Source of the DNA: Nonomuraea turkmeniaca
GTDB taxonomy: Bacteria > Actinomycetota > Actinomycetes > Streptosporangiales > Streptosporangiaceae
Reading direction: 5' to 3'
DNA length: 42,100 nucleotides
Assembly: GCF_005889735.1 (NCBI RefSeq)
Contig: NZ_VCKY01000076.1
Location: 1 to 42,100 of the forward strand
Under the pieces are notes generated by a model. That model made no database searches. It was not told where the DNA came from and was given only the letters and a program-made list of their open reading frames with translations. The position numbers and the translations under genes are program-made. Of this stretch, positions 41,350-42,100 are shown in pieces (position 1 is the stretch's first letter; each line of letters starts with the position of its first letter).

Positions 41350-41596
41350 GTGTAGTCGATGTGTCGCCGGTACTGACCTCGGCACGGCCGGAAACTCACC
41401 GTTGTCCCCTCAGGTCGTCCATGCACGGCGATGTAGGCGATCTTGTCGTAGTCCTCCAGGGTGAAGCTGAGCGCTATCTGGTCGCGTGTGAACTCGCCGG
41501 AAGGCGGAGGACTGAAAACGCCACTCCGGCGACAGGGCGTCCGTGCGCCCCCGGCTAAGTGATATGCGCTCGGCGTGGCTTGCTAGCGTTCAGCCT
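41350..41596. other. Intergenic region with coding-like minus-strand fragment
   Basis: From about 41500 to 41410 on the minus strand a frame reads EFTRDQIALSFTLEDYDK then IAYIAVHGRPEG with strongly GC-rich third positions, running into the VOC gene region out of frame. It has no start and no known family to me; it may be the remains of a neighbouring gene. The right end holds the promoter of the tetR gene (TAGCGT at 41584-41589). Confidence 0.35.
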
Positions 41597-42100
41597 GTGC
41601 ACGAGCAGCGACAGCGAGCCGACGCGCTGCGCAACGCCCACAAGATCGCCAGAGCGGCGGTCGCGACCCTGCGCGAGCACGGCCCCGACGTCTCGCTCGA
41701 CGAGATCGCCCGCCGCGCGGGGATCGGGAGCGCCACGCTCTACCGGCGCTTCGGCGACCGCGACGGGGTCATGAGGGCCGCCTTCCAGACGTACTTCGCC
41801 GAAGAGATCGAACCCCTCGTGCTGGCCGCCCATGACGCCCCCGACGCCGGGCAAGCGCTGGCCGAGGCCCTGACCGCCACGGTCGCCACCCTGGCCGCCC
41901 ATCGAGGGCTGCTGAAGGCGGCCAAGGAATCGGGCGCGTTCACCGTCGACATCACCGCGCGGTTCATGGGCCCGCTCGGCGCGGTGCTGACCAGAGCCCA
42001 GCAGCACGGCCAAGTGCGGACCGACCTGATCGTCCGCGATCTGGCCGCGATCGTCGTCATGGCGCTGGCCACCGCGCACCCCGACGACCCCGCCCACCAC
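41597..42100 (+). CDS. TetR/AcrR-family regulator, 3'-partial
   Basis: N-terminal 168 residues of a TetR-type repressor that runs off the window. The DNA-binding domain reads NAHKIARAAVATLREHGPDV, then LDEIARRAGIGSATLYRRFGDRDGVMRAAF (recognition helix about 38-47). The rest is the start of a helical ligand domain. GTG 41597 has TAGCGT ending seven bases before it and no ribosome site, so initiation is probably leaderless. Its target is not identifiable. Confidence 0.87.
   Translation, partial: MHEQRQRADALRNAHKIARAAVATLREHGPDVSLDEIARRAGIGSATLYRRFGDRDGVMRAAFQTYFAEEIEPLVLAAHDAPDAGQALAEALTATVATLAAHRGLLKAAKESGAFTVDITARFMGPLGAVLTRAQQHGQVRTDLIVRDLAAIVVMALATAHPDDPAHH

Overview
This 42.1 kb window comes from a very GC-rich actinomycete. 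Codons end mostly in G or C, GTG starts are common, lipoprotein and Tat export signals are frequent, and one enzyme belongs to the mycothiol-dependent isomerase family. The mix of AfsR-like regulators, multi-modular pectate lyases and an orphan SpoIIE phosphatase suits a soil actinomycete, perhaps a Streptosporangiaceae such as Nonomuraea; the genus is inference. I found no rRNA, tRNA, CRISPR array or intact insertion sequence. The window is ordinary chromosome dominated by catabolic and regulatory genes.

Layout. 1-6.4 kb: a 5'-truncated multicopper oxidase, a decayed ECF sigma factor remnant, an Rrf2 regulator coupled to a TauE/SafE anion exporter, an orphan sensor histidine kinase, and a secreted histidine/phenylalanine ammonia-lyase homologue whose cofactor-forming motif is altered. 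6.4-10.7 kb: a sugar ABC importer (binding protein plus two permeases, no ATPase) divergent from a LacI regulator. 10.8-14.6 kb: a SAM methyltransferase, an exported intradiol-dioxygenase-like lipoprotein, a short tandem-repeat array, and a flavin monooxygenase divergent from its TetR regulator across a clear operator. 14.7-18.7 kb: three secreted pectate lyases of families PL9, PL3 and PL1 in a row. 19.0-23.8 kb: a complete gentisate pathway (3-hydroxybenzoate 6-hydroxylase, gentisate dioxygenase, maleylpyruvate isomerase, fumarylpyruvate hydrolase) with a divergent IclR regulator. 23.8-26.2 kb: an MmyB-like XRE regulator, a TetR regulator and two SnoaL/NTF2-fold proteins. 26.4-28.9 kb: an ankyrin protein and a haloalkane dehalogenase. 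29.1-37.2 kb: two AfsR-like SARP/NB-ARC regulators, one without its TPR domain, flanking acetate kinase and a PAS-SpoIIE phosphatase. 37.7-40.8 kb: a molybdate importer operon led by an HTH-TOBE regulator. 41.0-42.1 kb: a VOC protein and a TetR gene cut by the window edge.

How the genes work together. Secreted lyases would cut pectin outside the cell, but no dedicated oligogalacturonide importer is next to them. The gentisate genes overlap by a few bases and convert 3-hydroxybenzoate to pyruvate and fumarate. Several regulator-target pairs have visible operators. The most striking is a 15-bp near-palindrome found twice, exactly 37 bases upstream of the XRE gene and of the second NTF2-like gene. 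At least five genes appear to be leaderless, with a TAnnnT -10 element 6-7 bases before the start codon.

The best candidate for new biology is the secreted MIO-lyase homologue at 4652-6328. Its Ala-Ser-Gly cofactor tripeptide is lost, together with the expected catalytic Tyr and a cofactor-side Asn, while much of the rest of the pocket is kept.
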